A DNA stretch of 38,426 nucleotides from Verrucomicrobiales bacterium (GTDB lineage: Bacteria > Verrucomicrobiota > Verrucomicrobiia > Limisphaerales > F1-80-MAGS106). Location of the stretch: positions 1 through 38,426 of the forward strand of contig SYMW01000251.1 of assembly GCA_005805305.1 (NCBI GenBank), given 5' to 3'. The notes beneath the pieces are model-generated. The model was not told where the DNA came from. It worked only from the letters and a program-made list of their open reading frames with translations, and ran no database searches. Shown here one piece after another: positions 23,884 to 33,575 of this stretch. The translations under genes were made by a program, and so were the position numbers. Numbering within the stretch: the first letter of the stretch is position 1; each line of letters begins with the position of its first letter.

Positions 23884-26102
23884 TCGCGGTGGGTGAACTC
23901 GTTGGAGGCCAGCAGCGTGGCGCAGAGCAGCTCCAACGCTGATTGAGGCGAGGACAAGTTCGGTTGACTGGCAGCGCTCGAGGAGGTTTGTGGGGTGGGA
24001 GCGACCGCCTCTAAAAAACGGAGGCAGTGGCTTTCCTCGGCGGGGCTCGGTGGCCGTGAATAAGCGGCCTCGAAGATCCAGCGCAAGCGATGTTCCGGAT
24101 CGTGGGGATGCGCCTCGAGAGCTCTGCGCGCGAGACCCGCGGCGGACTGTTTCATCAGGGGGCTGTTCATGAAGAAGAGAGCCTGGTGCGGGACGGTGGT
24201 GGCCTCTCGATGGCTCACGCCCACGCTTGGGTTTGCGAAATCGAAGATCGTGAACACGTCATAGACGCGGTCGCGAACCACTGGGAGATAGAGCGAGCGC
24301 CTGTTGGATTTGAACGCCGCGACTTCGCGAGGGACGTAGTCAGCATTCTTCCACCTCACCAGGGTGCCGCCCATGGCGGGGTCAAGCAAGTCGGCGACTT
24401 TCAGCATCGAATCCCGAATCATCTCGGCCTCGAGCCGCTGTCTAGGGTAAAAGGAGAGCAGTCGATTGTCCGGGTCCACGGTGCTGGCCCGGGCGAGGGA
24501 GGCCGACACGTTGAAGGTTGGGTTTGCGCTTTCTTGGGCGCTTTTTTCTCTCGCGGGGCCGGCGCCGAGAGCGCCGATTTGTCGAGCTTCAAGAGCCGAG
24601 CTTTGCTGGTAGGTAGCAGAGCCGAGGATCAAACGATGGAGATGTTTGACGCTCCATCCGGACCGGATGAACTCCAAGGCGAGCCAATCGAGCAACCCAG
24701 GGTGCGAAGGGAGCTCTCCGCGAACCCCGAAGTTGTCGCTGGATTTGACGAGGCCTGTTCCGAAGTGGCCTTGCCAGATTCTGTTTACGAGGACTCGCGC
24801 TCCGAGCGGGTTCTGGGAGGAGGCCAGCCACCGAGCCATCTGGAGGCGTCCGCTCTGTCTTGGATCGATGGCTGGTGATTCGCTGGCGGCCATCGATTTA
24901 GGCAGTCCGCGCGGCACCGGAAATGTGGCGGGAGTCAGATGGCTGCCGCGGATGTGGACTGGCAGATCCACTGGCTTGTCTTCGGACACCCCCATGGCGA
25001 ACCGGGCGGGGGGCGGTCCCGCGGCGGCGATGGCGTCTTTTTCTTTCTCCAGTGCCTCCAATTGCTGGACCGTTTCCTTGGGGTATTCCTTGCGGGGTTC
25101 CTTGGGGAGTTTTTGTCCGCTCTTGTTGGTGAGGGCGCTGTTGGCCTCCGCCATCAAAGCATCGATTTTTTTCTGCGCCGATTTCACCAAAACCTGATGG
25201 GCTTCGATTCTCTTCATCTCCTCCGGGGGCGTGATGTTCATCTCGCTCCATTGCGACACGAAGTCGAGGTTTTGCATTGAGCGCGTGCTTTTGAGGACCC
25301 CTGCCAGTGCGTAATAGTCTTCGGTGGGGAAGGCGTCGAATTTGTGATCATGGCAGCGGGCGCAGGAAATCGTCAGCCCGAGGAGCGCGCGGCCGATGGT
25401 GTCTATTTGTTCATCCACAACATCCATGACCAGTTTTGCCTTGTCCTGTTCGGCGAGCATCTTGGGCCCGAGAACAAGGAAGCCCGTGGCAATTTGGGCG
25501 TCAACGCGGCTCGCATCGCTTTCATGCGCTGGGAGGAGGTCGCCGGCCAATTGTTCGATGATGAACCGGTCGAACGGCTTGTCGGCGTTGAACGAGCGGA
25601 CGACGTAATCGCGGTAACGCCATGCATGGGACATGGCTTTGTTCTCGTCCTGCCCGTTGCTGTCGGCGTAGCGGGCCACGTCCAGCCAATGCCGTCCCCA
25701 TCGCTCGCCGTAAGAGGGCGAACTCAAATAGTGGTCTACCAGCCGCGTGATGGCTTGCGGGGATCGGTCATTCAGAAACGCTTCGACTTCTTCCCGAGTG
25801 GGGGGCAGTCCAGTGAGGTCAATCGCGATGCGGCGAGCCAGGGCGCGTCGGTTCGCGGGCGGCGCGGGGACTAGCTGATCAGTGGCGAGCCGGTTCCTGA
25901 TGAACAGATCGATCGGATTGAGGACGGTTGGAAGCGTTTCGGCATTCCGGGGTGCGCCGGAATTTTGGAGCTTAGGGAGTGGGACGGGGGCGAGAGGCTC
26001 GAATGACCAGTGGCGGGACGGTCCCACCGATGCTCCGGCTCGAAGCTCGACCTCCAGGATGGACAGCACCATCAAGAAAGTTAGTGGAATCCACCGATTC
26101 AT
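23880..26102 (-). CDS. DUF1549 and DUF1553 domain protein
   Basis: 740 residues from ATG 26102, chosen because it begins a signal peptide (MNRWIPLTFLMVLSILEVEL). The DUF1549 domain (about 60-270) has DLTGLPPTREEVEAFLND, RWGRHWLDVARYADSNG and, near residue 250, the CARCHDHKFDAF motif, a CxxCH that could bind haem or metal. The DUF1553 domain (about 430-720) has ARVLVNRIWQGHFGTGLV and RRSLYLPVVR, ending HREWATTVPHQALFF-type segments. No N-terminal planctomycete cytochrome c domain (PSCyt1) is present, unlike many relatives. Partner of the DUF1501 gene, which it overlaps. It probably acts in the periplasm on complex carbohydrates or in electron transfer; the activity is unknown. Confidence 0.93.
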   Translation of the reverse strand: MNRWIPLTFLMVLSILEVELRAGASVGPSRHWSFEPLAPVPLPKLQNSGAPRNAETLPTVLNPIDLFIRNRLATDQLVPAPPANRRALARRIAIDLTGLPPTREEVEAFLNDRSPQAITRLVDHYLSSPSYGERWGRHWLDVARYADSNGQDENKAMSHAWRYRDYVVRSFNADKPFDRFIIEQLAGDLLPAHESDASRVDAQIATGFLVLGPKMLAEQDKAKLVMDVVDEQIDTIGRALLGLTISCARCHDHKFDAFPTEDYYALAGVLKSTRSMQNLDFVSQWSEMNITPPEEMKRIEAHQVLVKSAQKKIDALMAEANSALTNKSGQKLPKEPRKEYPKETVQQLEALEKEKDAIAAAGPPPARFAMGVSEDKPVDLPVHIRGSHLTPATFPVPRGLPKSMAASESPAIDPRQSGRLQMARWLASSQNPLGARVLVNRIWQGHFGTGLVKSSDNFGVRGELPSHPGLLDWLALEFIRSGWSVKHLHRLILGSATYQQSSALEARQIGALGAGPAREKSAQESANPTFNVSASLARASTVDPDNRLLSFYPRQRLEAEMIRDSMLKVADLLDPAMGGTLVRWKNADYVPREVAAFKSNRRSLYLPVVRDRVYDVFTIFDFANPSVGVSHREATTVPHQALFFMNSPLMKQSAAGLARRALEAHPHDPEHRLRWIFEAAYSRPPSPAEESHCLRFLEAVAPTPQTSSSAASQPNLSSPQSALELLCATLLASNEFTHRE

Positions 26103-26124
26103 CTCATTCTTTTCAGTTGCTATT

Positions 26125-27513
26125 TCAACCCAGGATGAGTTTTGACTCGCCCTTCGGGAGGTCCACGCAAACGATAGTCGAGTTTCCCGCATTGTGCCAG
26201 GCGCCAGCTTTCAAGAAGGCTCGTGAAGCGGTTTCTTGCAGTGGTGTCACTTGGCCTTGCGCTTCGAGGCGCACCGCGCGCTTAGGCAGCGAGAGCGTGA
26301 AGTCCTTGCAAGCGAACGGAGCGATCAACCGGACAGAGTCTCCGTTCGCCGAGAGCTGCGTCGATGTCAATTCCTTCGCGGCCCAATACCGGGCCACCTC
26401 GTTCAATTTCATCCAGATGATGGGATCGCGCCGCTCGTGCAGGCGGCGCACGACTTCTTTGAAAATCTTGAATCCAACTTCCTCGCCATTGAAATGGATG
26501 CCCGTCCAATGGGCGAGCATGAGAGCCGGTTCTCCGCGCTTGATCACATCGACGAGCCTGCCGGATTGCAGATCGGGCGTGATGAACTTGTCGACTCCGC
26601 CAGGCGGGGTGTTGTCCCACCCGCCGGTCCAATCGCCGGTGCACGCGATGATGCTCACCACGCATCGAGGATCCGCCGTTTGCAAACCCGAGGCATACTC
26701 GACCCGAGGGGCGACACTCTCATTCCCTTTGTCATAAAGATGTCTGAAATAGTGGGGGATGTCCGCTTTGAACACGTCCCGGACCGATTGCAGCGTGGCT
26801 TGAGCGAGTTGCGGCAGAGCGCGGTTGCCGAACCCCCCCGGGGTGGTGACCCCTTCGCAGGGTAATCCCACGTTCCTTAAGATGCGCAGAGCGTAAGCGA
26901 GGTAGTCGGCGATCTCGTCCGTGGACCGGCCAGTGGTCCACTCCCAGTTCTCCATGAATTTGAGCGAGTGATCCTCGTAAGGATGGCCGGTCTTGATATC
27001 GATCACCCGGGTGTGGGTGACCATTTCAGGATGAATGTCCCAGTTGGGCATCATCACGGTGCGGACCAGATCCAGGCTTTCCCTCAGCTCTCTTTGAGAC
27101 CAGCCCGGCAGTCCCCGATCCAACCGGCCGACGCAAGCGGGGTAAGGGACGATGCTGTATTTGCCTTTGACGCCATGTTCGGCGCACCACTCGCCAAATC
27201 TCCTGACAAAGGCGTCCGGGATTTCCCGCGGCCAATCGCGCCAATTGTGCGTGTAAGGTTTCCCTCCCCAAGCCTCGGCGAACTGCGGCACCGCGAAGTG
27301 GTTCACGTTCACCAAGCAAGAGGAATCGTCGATGATCAACCCTACTGGAATGCGGTCCCTCGGATTCAGGACTGTGATTTGACCCGAGCGCTGCGGACGG
27401 TCTCCTGGGGTTTGTGCGATGAGCGCGGGCGCGCTTCGAAGAGCCGCGCCGAGTCCCAAGCCGCGCCCGATTGTTTTCAGGAATTCCCGCTGAGTTTCAG
27501 GTTGGGTGCTCAT
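26125..27513 (-). CDS. Polysaccharide deacetylase-like protein
   Basis: 462 residues. It has an N-terminal export-like segment (EFLKTIGRGLGLGAALRSAPALIAQ, a Tat-type hydrophobic stretch without a clear twin arginine), then a strand with IPVGLIIDDSS at about residue 55, placed like the FTFDDG strand of NodB-type deacetylases. Other landmarks are KGKYSIVPYP, WDIHPEMVTHTR (possible metal histidines), GGFGNRALPQLA, and LMLAHWTGIHFNGEE, which could hold a metal or catalytic residue. The C-terminal 90 residues form a beta-rich tail. The deacetylase-fold assignment is by motif order and is moderate. It lies 22 bases upstream of the DUF1549 gene, so it may share an operon and substrate with that pair. 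Confidence 0.55.
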   Translation of the reverse strand: MSTQPETQREFLKTIGRGLGLGAALRSAPALIAQTPGDRPQRSGQITVLNPRDRIPVGLIIDDSSCLVNVNHFAVPQFAEAWGGKPYTHNWRDWPREIPDAFVRRFGEWCAEHGVKGKYSIVPYPACVGRLDRGLPGWSQRELRESLDLVRTVMMPNWDIHPEMVTHTRVIDIKTGHPYEDHSLKFMENWEWTTGRSTDEIADYLAYALRILRNVGLPCEGVTTPGGFGNRALPQLAQATLQSVRDVFKADIPHYFRHLYDKGNESVAPRVEYASGLQTADPRCVVSIIACTGDWTGGWDNTPPGGVDKFITPDLQSGRLVDVIKRGEPALMLAHWTGIHFNGEEVGFKIFKEVVRRLHERRDPIIWMKLNEVARYWAAKELTSTQLSANGDSVRLIAPFACKDFTLSLPKRAVRLEAQGQVTPLQETASRAFLKAGAWHNAGNSTIVCVDLPKGESKLILG

Positions 27514-27537
27514 AAGCGTTTGAGAGATGGCCGGGGG

Positions 27538-28413
27538 TCAAGGAACAATCTCGGTTCCAACTCCCGCATCGGTGAATATTTCAAGCAGCACGGCATGCGG
27601 GATCCGTCCGTCAACGAACGAGACCTTGGCGACGCCAGCCCGGATCGCGGCCGCGGCGCTGTCCACTTTTGGGATCATGCCCTTGTCCACGACGCCCGCT
27701 TTCTTCAGGGCGTCCATTTCGCCGATTTCGAGATGCGAAATGATCGAACCCGGGTCTTTTAGATCCCGCAGCAGCCCCGGCACATCGCTCATGAACACGA
27801 GCCGCCGGGCTTTGAGCGCGATGGCGGTCTGGGCGGCCGCGACATCCGCATTGCAGTTATAGAGGCGTCCTTGCTCGTCCCGCGCGGTCGGGCTGATGAC
27901 CGGAATGAGCCCCGCCGCGATGCACTCGAGCAAGGGTGCCGTGTCGACCCCGATGACTTCACCCACTTGGCCAACGTCAATCTTTTCTCCCCCGGGCCCG
28001 TCGAGCCAAAGCTTTCGGCACTTGAAAATGTCGCTCCCGGCGAATCCCCGCGCCAGTCCTCCCAGTTCGTTGATCGCCTGGACCACCTCGGGGTTGATTT
28101 GACGGGAGAGGACTTCCTCGACGACTTCGACGGAAGCTTCGTCGGTGACGCGCTGGCCTTGGACAAAACGCGGCGTCAGACCGGCGGTTTCCATCGCTCT
28201 CGAGATGGCCTTGCCGCCCCCGTGCACGACCACCGGGTTGATCTCCACGGCTTCCAAGAAAACGATGTCCCGCGCCACGCTGTAGCGCACGGACGGATCT
28301 GTTGAGTCCATGAAACTGCCGCCGTATTTGACGACAAACGTGGCGTGGTTGAAGCGTTGGATGTAAGGCAGCGCCTCAAGCAGCGTGGCCGATTTTGAAA
28401 TCAAATCGCGCAT
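27538..28413 (-). CDS. argB: Acetylglutamate kinase
   Basis: 291 residues from ATG 28413; a TTG at 28431 is also in frame. It catalyses ATP-dependent phosphorylation of N-acetyl-L-glutamate, the second step of arginine biosynthesis, in the cytoplasm. Landmarks are FVVKYGGSFM (the catalytic lysine and glycine loop, about 27-36), VVVHGGGKAISRAM (substrate/ATP loop), NINADVAAA-like CNADVAAAQTA, and PGLLRDLKDPGS, followed by GMIPKVDSAAAAI, as in ArgB. The N-terminal helix is of the type seen in arginine-sensitive hexameric forms. It stands alone, upstream of the deacetylase-like gene by 24 bases; other arg genes are not in the window. Confidence 0.95.
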   Translation of the reverse strand: MRDLISKSATLLEALPYIQRFNHATFVVKYGGSFMDSTDPSVRYSVARDIVFLEAVEINPVVVHGGGKAISRAMETAGLTPRFVQGQRVTDEASVEVVEEVLSRQINPEVVQAINELGGLARGFAGSDIFKCRKLWLDGPGGEKIDVGQVGEVIGVDTAPLLECIAAGLIPVISPTARDEQGRLYNCNADVAAAQTAIALKARRLVFMSDVPGLLRDLKDPGSIISHLEIGEMDALKKAGVVDKGMIPKVDSAAAAIRAGVAKVSFVDGRIPHAVLLEIFTDAGVGTEIVP

Positions 28414-28769
28414 GGAAAATATTTCTTCCAATTTGTTGCAAACTCCCTCCTCTCCGCAAGAACGAATGCGGCCGATGACGGCCGGCTGCGGAGGGCGTTG
28501 GGGCTGGCTTCAGGCGCCTCATTCGGAATGAACGCGATGGCAACCCGGGGACCACAGTCCGGGCCGTGACCATTCAGCAGAAGGCAGGGTGGCGCTGCCG
28601 AGCAGCCCTGCCGAGCAGTGCTTAGTCGCGGCTGAGAGACGCGCAGTGGCTGGCCCGCATTCTTGACAATCGTCGGCATCGGCGCACGATGCTTTTCATG
28701 ATCTCCCACGCTTCTCTTTCTTGGCATCGGGCTCTTGGGGCGTCGAGGTTCGCGGTCTTCCCAGGGTTG
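28414..28769. other. Divergent intergenic region
   Basis: This gap lies between argB (minus) and the large plus-strand gene, and should hold promoters for both. Upstream in-frame codons of the large gene start at 28689 but precede its signal peptide. CTGCCGAGCAG occurs twice in tandem with a 2-base spacer (28595-28605 and 28608-28618). No clear gene or terminator is visible. Confidence 0.4.
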
Positions 28770-31700
28770 ATGAGGAGCCTCGTCGTTCTTTCGGCCATTC
28801 TGCTGTCGCCCCTGGGGACGATTCGTGCCGCCGAACCCATTCCGGTGGGGGTGGCCCGGGTCGACATCACTCCAGGGTATCCGATCCGGCTCACGGGGTA
28901 CGCGGCTCGAAAGTCCGAGTCCGATGGCGTGTTGCAGAAGCTTTGGGTGAAGGCGATCGCCCTGGGCGCGGGCAAGGATGCAACGGTGTTGATCACGGTC
29001 GATAACTGTGGCGTGTGCGCGAACGTGACCCAGGAAGTCGCGGGTCGGCTGCTGCGAAAAGCCGGGCTGGCGCGCGAGCGGTTCGCCGTGGCGTCGTCGC
29101 ACACGCATGCGGCGCCATGCATCGTGGGGTTTGCGCCTAACATTTTCGCGCAACCGATCCCCCCGGAGCAGATGGCTACCATCGAGCGCTACACGCGTGA
29201 GGTGACCGACGCGATGGAGCAGGCGGCGCTGGACGCTCTCTCGGCGCGGAAACCCTCGCGGCTAGCTTGGACGGAAGGGAGCGCCGGGTTCGCGGGCAAT
29301 CGGCGCACCGTCGGCGGCCCGGTCGATCACAGTCTCCCTGTCCTGGTTGTTCGAGACCTGGAGGCGAAGGTTCGCGCCGTGGTTGCGAACTACGCGTGCC
29401 ATTGCACGACCATGGGGTCGGACATCAATAAGACCGCCGGCGATTGGTCCGGTTTCGCCCAGGAAGAACTCGAGAAACAGATCCCTGGCGCGTTGGCTTT
29501 GGTGAGCATCGGGTGTGGCGCGGATTCGAATCCCGCGCCGCGCGGTGGTCCGGATGCCGGGCTGGGCTGGGCCCAGAAGCACGGCCAATCGCTCGCCGCG
29601 CAAGTGGCCCATTTGATAGAAAGAAAAGGGGTCGAGATCAAGGCCGCTCCGGCGTGCGTGCTCAAGACCATTGAACTGCCGTTTCAAAAGCATTTCACTC
29701 GGCCGGAATGGGAGGCGCGAGCCCAGCAACCGGGCATCGTGGGCTATCATGCCCAGCAGTACCTGGCGCGTTTGGGTCAAGGCGAGGTGCTTCCCGCCAC
29801 GCTGCCTTATGTGGTGCAAAGCTGGAGCTTTGGCGACCAGCTCGCGATGGTGTTCTTGGCGGGGGAGGTCGTCGTGGATTATGCGCTCCGGCTGAAGCAG
29901 GAACTGGATGCGGAACGGATCTGGATCACCGCCTATGCCAACGACGTGCCGTGTTATATTCCCTCCAAGCGCATTCTCAGTGAAGGGGGGTATGAGGCGG
30001 TGGAATCGCTTTGGTATTACGGACGGCCCGCCCAGCTCTCGCCGGAAGTCGAGGATCTGATCGTGAACACGGTGAAAGGGATGGTGCCGGGATCCTTTCA
30101 TGCGGACCCAAAGAAAGCGGAGTTTCCAGACCCCAAGTCTCCGGAAGCTGCCTTGGAGTCGATGCGTCCCAGGCCGGGGTGGACGATTCGGCTCGCGGCC
30201 GCGGAACCGTTGGTGGTCGATCCCGTGGCGATCGATTGGAGCGCGGATGGCAAGCTTTGGGTGGTGGAAATGCGGGACTTTCCCCAGGGGATGGACTCGA
30301 ATTGGAAGCCTGGCGGCCGTGTCCGGGTCTTGGAGGATTTGGAGGGCGATGGAGTTTACGACCGAGCCTCAACGTTCCTTGAGGGATTGCCTTTTCCCAC
30401 CGGCATCCTGTGTTGGCGCAAGGGAGCATTGATCTGCGCCGCGCCGGATGTGCTCTACGCCGAGGACACTGACGGAGACGGTCGCGCCGACAAGGTGGAG
30501 AAGTTGTTCAGCGGCTTCGCCACGGACAACTACCAGGCGCGCGTGAACAGCCTGTCCCTGGGGTTGGACGGATGGATTCATGGCGCCAACGGATTGATAG
30601 GCGGATCAATTTCGAGCGCGCGAATGCCAGGGGCGCCCGTGTCGATCCAGGGCCGGGATTTTCGGTTTAAAATGAACGGCGCTTTCGAAACCGTTTCCGG
30701 GCTCACCCAGCAGGGCTTGGTCCGAGATGACTTCGGCAACTGGTTCGGGTGCGACAACAGCACCTTGTTGAAGTTTTATCCGTTGCCGGATGCCGCCATC
30801 CGGCGCAATCCGCTCGTCGCCTATCCACCGGTCAGCCAGGCCATCGCCCGCGGACCGGACGTCAATAAACTGCATCCGTCGAGCCGCATGTTGACGCGGT
30901 TTAACGATCCGAGCCACGCCAGCCGCGCGACTTCCGTCTGCGGCCTTGGACTTTACCGGGAGGATCTCGGGGGATCGCCGTTTCAGGGCGACGCCTTTCT
31001 TTGCGAGCCCGTGCACAACCTTGTGAGGAGGTTGCGCATCGAACCCGAGGGGTCGACTTTGAAGGCCGTCCAGGCGGGCGATGAGTTGCGGATGGAGTTC
31101 CTCACCTCACGTGACAATTGGTTCCGTCCCGTGCAGGTTCGAACGGGTCCGGATGGGGCGCTTTGGGTGGTGGACATGTACCGCTTCGTGGTGGAGCATC
31201 CTCGATGGATCACGGCCGATCGCTTGGATGATTTGAACCTTCGAGCGGGCGAGGACAAGGGGCGCCTGTATCGTCTGCTCCCCCGCGGAACTCGAGGGAG
31301 AAGCATCCCGAACCTCCTCAAGTTAGGCAGGGAAGCGTTGGTGGACGCGTTGGATGTTTCCAACGGCACGGAGCGGGACCGGGTCCACATCGAGCTGTTG
31401 TCCCGCTCCGCGGCGCCGGTCGAGCCGATTGAGAAGCTCGTCCTGAGGTCCCGGCATCCCGGAGCGAGGGCGCAGGCCTTGAGCGTGCTTGCGGACTTTG
31501 GAAAATTACGAGCCCCGCTGATCGCCGAAGCCGCGAAAGATCCGGACCCTCGCGTTCGCGGCGCGGTTGCCGCAGCGGGAGAGCGATGGTTGATCGAGCG
31601 GCGTGGGAGCCCTCAAATCGACGTGGATATTGTTGAATTGGCGGTGGCATCTCTCGCCCGGGACGAAAGCGCTTCGGTTCGGCTCGCCGCCGCCTTTGCT

Positions 31701-33551
31701 TTGGGGGAGTGCGCGGGACCTTCCAAGCGGGAAGCGCTTTCATTTCTCTGCGAGGCTGGTGGTGAAGATCCCCTCATTGGGGCGGCGGTGTTGAGTTCGT
31801 GCAGGACCCATGCGGCCGAATTGGCGGGCAGCTTGATGATGCGAACCAACGCGCCTTTGAGCTTGATCCAAGGCTTGTTGAAAACCGCTATCGGTTCTTC
31901 GGGCGAGGACGGGATCAGGCGGGTGTTCGCATCGCTGTCGGTGCCCGACGCGGGTTCCCTGACCCTTCAACAGAGCGCGGCCTGGCAGGCGGTGCTTGAG
32001 GCGTTGCGGGAGCGGGGCACAGGCCTTGAGGCCCTGGCGGAGCCGCCTCCTCCCGGGGCGGAACCGGTCGATCCTCGGTCGAAAGTTTTGAGATTTGATC
32101 GTTTCTTGGAGGAGCTTCGTGGAAATCTTTCAAAAGCGGCGTTGGAGAATCGAAGCGGAATCCGTCCCGACGAAGTGCGCCTGTTGGGTTGGTCGCGACA
32201 GCACGGCGAACTCGACACCGCTGTTGTTCTTCGCCTCTTGGAGGGCACGGATTCGGAGGGGCGGAGCCTTTCGCCCGAAGCGTTGGGGGTTTGTTTTGAT
32301 GTGCTGGAGCAAGCCCGTCCACCCCGTTTAGTGGAGGTACTGGGATCGCTTTGGTCCCGGTTGACACCTGGCGTGCGGACACCCGCCATCAACCTTGCGA
32401 TGCGGAGGCCGGAGTGGTCTTTAAAGTTGATTCAAGCGTTGAAAGAAGGTGTGATTCATCCTGCCGAGATTTCGGCCTTGAACCGCGGAATCCTCCTCAG
32501 CCAGGGTGATCCGAATGCGCGCGCGTTGGCTTCGGAGATCTTTCAGACTCCATCGGCCACGAGCCGTGCGGAGCTCATGGCCCGCTTCCAGGGTTGCCTG
32601 GATTTGACTGGCAATCAGGCGTCTGGCGCGGCCGTGTTTGGTAAATTATGCGCCGCCTGCCACAAATACCGGGGACAAGGGCACGTCGTTGGGCCCGACA
32701 TCACGCAACTCACGGATCGCTCCAAGCGCTTTTTGCTTCACTCTATCCTGGATCCAAACGCCGCGATCGACACTCGTTATTTGAGTTACTTCGTTGAGAC
32801 CGGCGATGGAAGAGCGCTGAGCGGTTTGCTCGCGGAAGAAACGGGGGCCAGCGTGACACTGACCACGGCGGACAACGAGCGGATGGTGCTGCCGAAGTCG
32901 CAGTTGAAACGGCTCGAGCCGAGTGGCATTTCGTTGATGCCGGAGGGACTGGAGCAAGGGATGGATTTGCAGGCCATGGCCGATTTGCTGGAGTATCTTC
33001 GCGCGGAACCGGAGCCATTTGGAACACCGCCGCCCGAGAAAGCGAGCGCGGCGCTGGAGCGGTACTTTGCCAGCGGATCTCCAGGAGTGGCGGCCGTTCT
33101 TGGTGGAGCCGAGCTGCTTCCCTACCCGAGCTGGCTGGGCCGTTTTCCCATGCATTTTTGTCGGCAAACGGACGGCCGGTCAGTGATTTCTTGGCGAACC
33201 CCAAAAGTTCGCGCCGACGATCTCGTGAACGGAGCCTTCCGATTTAGGCTTGCGAGCGCGATGGGGTTTCGGTCACAGCCTGCTGGAACATTCGAGCTCC
33301 GCGTCAACGGCAAACCGGGTGTGGAATTCGACGTCGCTTTGAGCGACAAGGCTTGGGAATCGCGCGATGGATCGGTTCGAGTGCGCTACACCATCATGCA
33401 GCGCAACGACGAGGACAGCAATGGCCTGTTGGAAATCGAGCTTCACCCCTCCCGGGTTTCAATGGGCGAGCCCGTGCTATTCGAAGTTCGCGCCTCCGCC
33501 TCGGCCAGCCAGCGCTGGTTTGGCGTTTATTCCATCACGGCTTTGCCTTAA
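28770..33551 (+). CDS. Ceramidase-like / PVC membrane-bound dehydrogenase / HEAT / cytochrome c fusion
   Basis: 1593 residues from ATG 28770, chosen because it begins a signal peptide (MRSLVVLSAILLSPLGTIRA). About 25-430 is a neutral/alkaline ceramidase N-terminal-like domain: VARVDITPGYPIRLTGY, ASSHTHAAP, VANYACHCTTMGSD, then ITAYANDVPCYIPSKRIL. About 465-865 is the membrane-bound dehydrogenase beta-propeller of PVC bacteria (LWVVEMRDFPQGMDSNWKPG, DTDGDGRADKVEKLF, ALWVVDMYRFVVEHP). HEAT-like helices follow (about 870-1080), then a haem domain with CAACHKY at 1294-1298 and GPDITQLTDRSKRFLLHSIL. The last 85 residues form a beta-rich tail. It should be exported and bind one haem c. The propeller-HEAT-cytochrome part is common in this phylum; the ceramidase-like head is the unusual addition. 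A Tat-exported protein gene follows after 24 bases. Confidence 0.88.
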   Translation: MRSLVVLSAILLSPLGTIRAAEPIPVGVARVDITPGYPIRLTGYAARKSESDGVLQKLWVKAIALGAGKDATVLITVDNCGVCANVTQEVAGRLLRKAGLARERFAVASSHTHAAPCIVGFAPNIFAQPIPPEQMATIERYTREVTDAMEQAALDALSARKPSRLAWTEGSAGFAGNRRTVGGPVDHSLPVLVVRDLEAKVRAVVANYACHCTTMGSDINKTAGDWSGFAQEELEKQIPGALALVSIGCGADSNPAPRGGPDAGLGWAQKHGQSLAAQVAHLIERKGVEIKAAPACVLKTIELPFQKHFTRPEWEARAQQPGIVGYHAQQYLARLGQGEVLPATLPYVVQSWSFGDQLAMVFLAGEVVVDYALRLKQELDAERIWITAYANDVPCYIPSKRILSEGGYEAVESLWYYGRPAQLSPEVEDLIVNTVKGMVPGSFHADPKKAEFPDPKSPEAALESMRPRPGWTIRLAAAEPLVVDPVAIDWSADGKLWVVEMRDFPQGMDSNWKPGGRVRVLEDLEGDGVYDRASTFLEGLPFPTGILCWRKGALICAAPDVLYAEDTDGDGRADKVEKLFSGFATDNYQARVNSLSLGLDGWIHGANGLIGGSISSARMPGAPVSIQGRDFRFKMNGAFETVSGLTQQGLVRDDFGNWFGCDNSTLLKFYPLPDAAIRRNPLVAYPPVSQAIARGPDVNKLHPSSRMLTRFNDPSHASRATSVCGLGLYREDLGGSPFQGDAFLCEPVHNLVRRLRIEPEGSTLKAVQAGDELRMEFLTSRDNWFRPVQVRTGPDGALWVVDMYRFVVEHPRWITADRLDDLNLRAGEDKGRLYRLLPRGTRGRSIPNLLKLGREALVDALDVSNGTERDRVHIELLSRSAAPVEPIEKLVLRSRHPGARAQALSVLADFGKLRAPLIAEAAKDPDPRVRGAVAAAGERWLIERRGSPQIDVDIVELAVASLARDESASVRLAAAFALGECAGPSKREALSFLCEAGGEDPLIGAAVLSSCRTHAAELAGSLMMRTNAPLSLIQGLLKTAIGSSGEDGIRRVFASLSVPDAGSLTLQQSAAWQAVLEALRERGTGLEALAEPPPPGAEPVDPRSKVLRFDRFLEELRGNLSKAALENRSGIRPDEVRLLGWSRQHGELDTAVVLRLLEGTDSEGRSLSPEALGVCFDVLEQARPPRLVEVLGSLWSRLTPGVRTPAINLAMRRPEWSLKLIQALKEGVIHPAEISALNRGILLSQGDPNARALASEIFQTPSATSRAELMARFQGCLDLTGNQASGAAVFGKLCAACHKYRGQGHVVGPDITQLTDRSKRFLLHSILDPNAAIDTRYLSYFVETGDGRALSGLLAEETGASVTLTTADNERMVLPKSQLKRLEPSGISLMPEGLEQGMDLQAMADLLEYLRAEPEPFGTPPPEKASAALERYFASGSPGVAAVLGGAELLPYPSWLGRFPMHFCRQTDGRSVISWRTPKVRADDLVNGAFRFRLASAMGFRSQPAGTFELRVNGKPGVEFDVALSDKAWESRDGSVRVRYTIMQRNDEDSNGLLEIELHPSRVSMGEPVLFEVRASASASQRWFGVYSITALP

Positions 33552-33575
33552 AATTAAATTGAGCAGTTTTTCTTT

